A stretch of DNA of 64,000 nt. It comes from Paenisporosarcina cavernae. Lineage in GTDB: Bacteria > Bacillota > Bacilli > Bacillales_A > Planococcaceae. Each line of letters starts with the position of its first letter. Within the stretch, counting starts at the first letter, position 1. The stretch lies in the NCBI RefSeq assembly GCF_003595195.1, contig NZ_CP032418.1, forward strand, positions 260,501 to 324,500. The letters are read 5' to 3'. This document shows, in pieces, positions 61,141 through 64,000 of this stretch. The notes under the pieces are model-generated. The model was not told the DNA's origin. It did no database searches and worked only from the letters and a program-made list of their open reading frames with translations. The position numbers and the translations under genes were made by a program.

Positions 61141-63305
61141 GAAAAAAATTTATCCAGTATTTATTATATAGTTTGGCTGTAATTGGGTTAATAACTTTTA
61201 TAGATAACGGTTTTTCGTTACTTAAAAATTCTTATGAAGACTCATATCAATATGAACAATTTGTTCAAGAAAAAATAACTGAGGTAAGTCCCTACTTGTT
61301 CGTTGATAAATTAAAGTTGAATGATCATGTGTCTTCAAGTGAAATAAATCAATATCGAGAATATTATGGTTCACTAGACACCCAAAAATTCAACATAGCT
61401 TCACAATATAATGATAGTATCGAGCGAGCTCGTGCAGAAAATAACGTAGAACTCGAGCAACAACTTTTGAAAGAACGCAATACTAAACTCGAAGACGTTT
61501 CGAAAAATTTTCAAGATGACGAATATGTAAGAAATAAGATTGGAAAAATGAAAAAGGCAGTATTTGAAGAATATATTAGAAATGTAAAAAGCGATTCTTC
61601 TTACGCAAGCTATTGGTCAAAAGAAATGGTTTATCATTTGCAGGACCGAATGCATGGTACAACTTTTCAAAACGGTGAGCTACAGTCAGCTGGTGATTTG
61701 CTGAAAAAGTTCTCTTCAACTTCACATGCAATTTCAGTACCAATAGTTTCATCAGAATATGAAAGTATCAACGAAACAGAATTAAATGCGGCGGGACTTT
61801 ACTCTATTCAAGATTTGATCAATTGGGATGGATATTCCGTATTAGTGGGAAGTGCTGGTTTTAAAGAAAATAGTTTGCCGTCAGAAGTATTAGATTCAAA
61901 AAACTATTTTAACTACAAAAAAGAATTTTTTTCGATTCTTTGGGTGATAGCACTATTAAGTGGATTGGCGGATATTGCACTCACATATAAACGAAAGAGA
62001 GATCGAGGTATTGCTTCTATCCCTCGCTGGATGAGTAACTGGAAATTAGAATTTCGTTTGATAGCAACAGTGATACCGATACTCATCGCCTTCTTAGTGC
62101 TAGAAGTATTTAAATGGGATACTGAAATTGTATATGAACGATTTGGTGGCTCTCAATTGTCGGAATGGATTCTATATCTTCTTATTGCCATTTTGTTGGC
62201 GAGCTTTGGACTAATGAATGGAAGCATCTTCATAAAAGACATAAAAACCGCAAATTTGTCCGCACAATGGGAAAACAGTTTATCGAAAAAATTCTTGAGT
62301 GCGATGCGATTGTTTTTTGACAATCGATCCCTTGCATTTAAAGCGATCTTCGCTCTAGTAGCCATCTTTTTAGCTGGTTTTGGATTTATGGTTTCGATGA
62401 TGCAAGTTACAGCATTCCTTCTGTATATCCCTTTATTTGTTGTGGTTATTGTTCCAGTGCTTTATATCATCATGAAATCCATTGGGCGGTACAATGCACT
62501 TTATGTTGCAACAGAGAAGCTAGCGCAAGGTACATTACATCAAGACGTCAGGATAAAAGGTAAATCAGTATTCGCAATGCATGCGAATCATCTCAATGAA
62601 TTGCGCCATCTTGTCAAACATTCGGAGTCCGAACAGGCAAAGAGTGAACGACTAAAAACAGAGCTAATTACGAATGTGAGTCATGATTTACGTACACCTT
62701 TAACATCCATTATTACGTATACGGATTTATTGAAAAATGAGAAGTTAACGGAAGTAGAAAGGGCCAATTATTTAGAAGTACTCGAACGGAAGTCGGCTAG
62801 AATGAAAACGTTGATAGACGACTTGTTTGAAGTATCAAAAATGACGAGCGGTACCATTACGTTGATGAAGGCGACAGTAGATCTGTCCCAACTTCTTTCA
62901 CAAACATTGGCGGAGCAACCCGAAGCGCCGGTGGAATTCCGCTTAAAAGTTCCGACAAGTCCACTATATGCCAAAGTGGATGGTCAGAAAATTTGGCGAG
63001 TGTTTGATAACTTGCTGCAAAATGCGCAGAAATACTCGTTAGAAGGAACGCGTGTATATGTTGAATTACTTCCTACTCCTGCAGGTGTTTCATTCACGAT
63101 CAAAAATGTTACAAAAGAAGAATTAGGTGGCAATGTAGAAGAGTTATTTGAGCGATTTAAAAGAGGGGACTCCTCTCGTAACACCGACGGCTCTGGATTA
63201 GGATTAGCAATCGTCCAATCGATTGTGGAACTCCACGAAGGAAGCATGAAACTGGATGTCGATGGGGATTTGTTCAAAGTATCTATATTCTTACCAAGTG
63301 AATAA
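61131..63305 (+). CDS. Sensor histidine kinase with large extracytoplasmic domain
   Basis: This 724-residue membrane kinase has an N-terminal helix (about 8-28), an outer domain of about 240 residues with long charged helices, then several helices (about 265-455). A kinase core follows, with the H-box NVSHDLRTPLTSI (His518), N-box FDNLLQNAQKY, and G boxes GSGLGLAIVQSIVELH. It phosphorylates the regulator encoded upstream. AGGAG before the TTG at 61131 is a good site; a GTG at 61137 is possible. The outer domain is not one that I recognise. Confidence 0.92.
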   Translation: MVVRKKFIQYLLYSLAVIGLITFIDNGFSLLKNSYEDSYQYEQFVQEKITEVSPYLFVDKLKLNDHVSSSEINQYREYYGSLDTQKFNIASQYNDSIERARAENNVELEQQLLKERNTKLEDVSKNFQDDEYVRNKIGKMKKAVFEEYIRNVKSDSSYASYWSKEMVYHLQDRMHGTTFQNGELQSAGDLLKKFSSTSHAISVPIVSSEYESINETELNAAGLYSIQDLINWDGYSVLVGSAGFKENSLPSEVLDSKNYFNYKKEFFSILWVIALLSGLADIALTYKRKRDRGIASIPRWMSNWKLEFRLIATVIPILIAFLVLEVFKWDTEIVYERFGGSQLSEWILYLLIAILLASFGLMNGSIFIKDIKTANLSAQWENSLSKKFLSAMRLFFDNRSLAFKAIFALVAIFLAGFGFMVSMMQVTAFLLYIPLFVVVIVPVLYIIMKSIGRYNALYVATEKLAQGTLHQDVRIKGKSVFAMHANHLNELRHLVKHSESEQAKSERLKTELITNVSHDLRTPLTSIITYTDLLKNEKLTEVERANYLEVLERKSARMKTLIDDLFEVSKMTSGTITLMKATVDLSQLLSQTLAEQPEAPVEFRLKVPTSPLYAKVDGQKIWRVFDNLLQNAQKYSLEGTRVYVELLPTPAGVSFTIKNVTKEELGGNVEELFERFKRGDSSRNTDGSGLGLAIVQSIVELHEGSMKLDVDGDLFKVSIFLPSE

Positions 63306-63313
63306 TCGAATAG

Positions 63314-63348
63314 AAATGTCTGACTCTTTGAGGGTTAGGCATTTTTTT
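63314..63348 (+). terminator. Terminator after the kinase gene
   Basis: AAATGTCTGAC (63314-63324) pairs with GTTAGGCATTT (63334-63344), using two G-U pairs, followed by TTTT. Confidence 0.8.
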
Positions 63349-63390
63349 AGTGGGTAAAATAGTAGAAATGAAGAAAGGAAACGGTACAGT

Positions 63391-64000
63391 ATGAACACTA
63401 GTAAATGGATGGATATCCGAATTCGTTTTCGTCATATTTTGTTTTCCGTTATTGCACTTGTTATTTTAATTTCCATCGCCACTATCGGGTTTATGAATAT
63501 TGAAGAATTGTCCTTTTTTGATGCCTTTTACTTAACGATTATTTCACTTATGACGGTTGGGTATGGAGACATTGTGCCGGAATCAGAAGCGGGAAAACAA
63601 TTTGCCTTGCTCTTAATTCCCATTGGAGCAGCAATTGTCACGTATGCGTTAGGAGCAGTTGCATCGTATTTTATCGAACATCAACTATCAGTGAAAGTGT
63701 GGAATAAGCGTATGGAACATACTATTCGAAATTTAGAGGATCACATTATTGTGTGTGGACTTGGAAAAGTGGGCACACAAATCTATCACGAGCTTAATGA
63801 GCAAGATACTCCTGTTGTCTATATCCATGAGGATGAAGAAGAGCTTGTTGATGCGTTAGGAGAGCACGCGTTGCGAATTGTTGGAAATCCAACGTGGAAA
63901 TCCGTCTTACAAGAGGCTGGCGTTGAAAATGCGAGAGCAGTGATTGCTGCCATGCCAAATGATTCGGATAATGTTTTTTTGACCATTACAGCAAAAGGAT
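63391..64000 (+). CDS. Potassium channel with TrkA-N domain, 3' end outside the window
   Basis: The frame is open from the ATG at 63391 to the end of the window (203 codons). The protein has an N-terminal helix (HILFSVIALVILISIATIGF), the pore filter TVGYGD, a second helix, and an RCK/TrkA-N domain beginning at HIIVCGLGKVGTQIYHEL (GxGxxG, NAD-type). It is a two-transmembrane K+ channel of the MthK/YugO type. The gene follows a terminator, so it has its own promoter. Confidence 0.9.
   Translation, partial: MNTSKWMDIRIRFRHILFSVIALVILISIATIGFMNIEELSFFDAFYLTIISLMTVGYGDIVPESEAGKQFALLLIPIGAAIVTYALGAVASYFIEHQLSVKVWNKRMEHTIRNLEDHIIVCGLGKVGTQIYHELNEQDTPVVYIHEDEEELVDALGEHALRIVGNPTWKSVLQEAGVENARAVIAAMPNDSDNVFLTITAKG

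Overview
The window is a 64 kb piece of a low-GC, spore-forming Bacillales chromosome. Evidence for this is AGGAGG-type ribosome binding sites, frequent TTG and GTG starts, intrinsic terminators with T tracts, a GerA/GerB/GerC germinant-receptor operon with a sigma-G-like promoter, RsbR and DegV family proteins, DUF1836 and DUF3243 proteins, and a perfect Bacillus-type Fur box. The protein flavour suggests the Planococcaceae/Caryophanaceae side (Sporosarcina- or Psychrobacillus-like), but that is an inference. I saw no rRNA, tRNA, IS element, prophage or CRISPR array. Most of it looks like ordinary core and near-core chromosome. Genes at both edges are cut off (glutaminase at the left, a TrkA-N potassium channel at the right).

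Layout. 0-9 kb: glutaminase end, MEDS and YciI proteins, NupC nucleoside transporter, a FAD oxidoreductase, a Vga-like ABC-F ribosome protection gene behind a translated attenuator leader, and a Fur-controlled feoA-feoB-FeoB-associated iron(II) uptake operon. 9-19 kb: TrhO, ferredoxin-NADP reductase, a FAD dehydrogenase, PepF, a small catalase-family protein, a diguanylate cyclase and a chemotaxis receptor. 19-27 kb: TcyABC-like cystine importer, FumC, a flavodoxin-fold reductase, a Ca2+/H+ exchanger and a squalene/phytoene synthase-like protein. 27-43 kb: hydrolase, hemolysin III with a divergent DUF1836 gene, a DHA2 drug exporter, the ger operon, UPF0178, DegV, an isolated RsbR paralogue, a methyltransferase, a DUF1206 protein, a PBP4-type D,D-carboxypeptidase and a double-GNAT protein. 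43-51 kb: a complete Gram-positive-type Tad/Flp pilus operon on the minus strand, led by a DUF192 gene and a cyclic-di-GMP-I riboswitch with its own terminator. 51-64 kb: DUF2254, GNAT, AI-2E-family permease, PepT, PlsY, BCCT transporter, EamA transporter, a two-component system with a small membrane ORF wedged between regulator and kinase, and the K+ channel.

The two best regulatory finds are RNA switches. One is a GEMM-I aptamer plus terminator just upstream of the DUF192-flp-tad genes; this links pilus expression to cyclic-di-GMP, a signal that the diguanylate cyclase at 16.4 kb could make. The other is the ABC-F leader, where an 18-codon peptide overlaps a terminator that has a competing antiterminator helix.

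Two families of intergenic repeats stand out. One is a 21-nt tandem repeat, present in opposite orientations at about 40.2 and 43.0 kb. The other is a GC-rich element of about 100 bp, present in opposite orientations at 8.7 and 49.9 kb; the second copy sits inside the Tad operon between the pilin gene and the prepilin peptidase gene. Protein start sites given here were often moved inward from the longest reading frame to fit a ribosome binding site.
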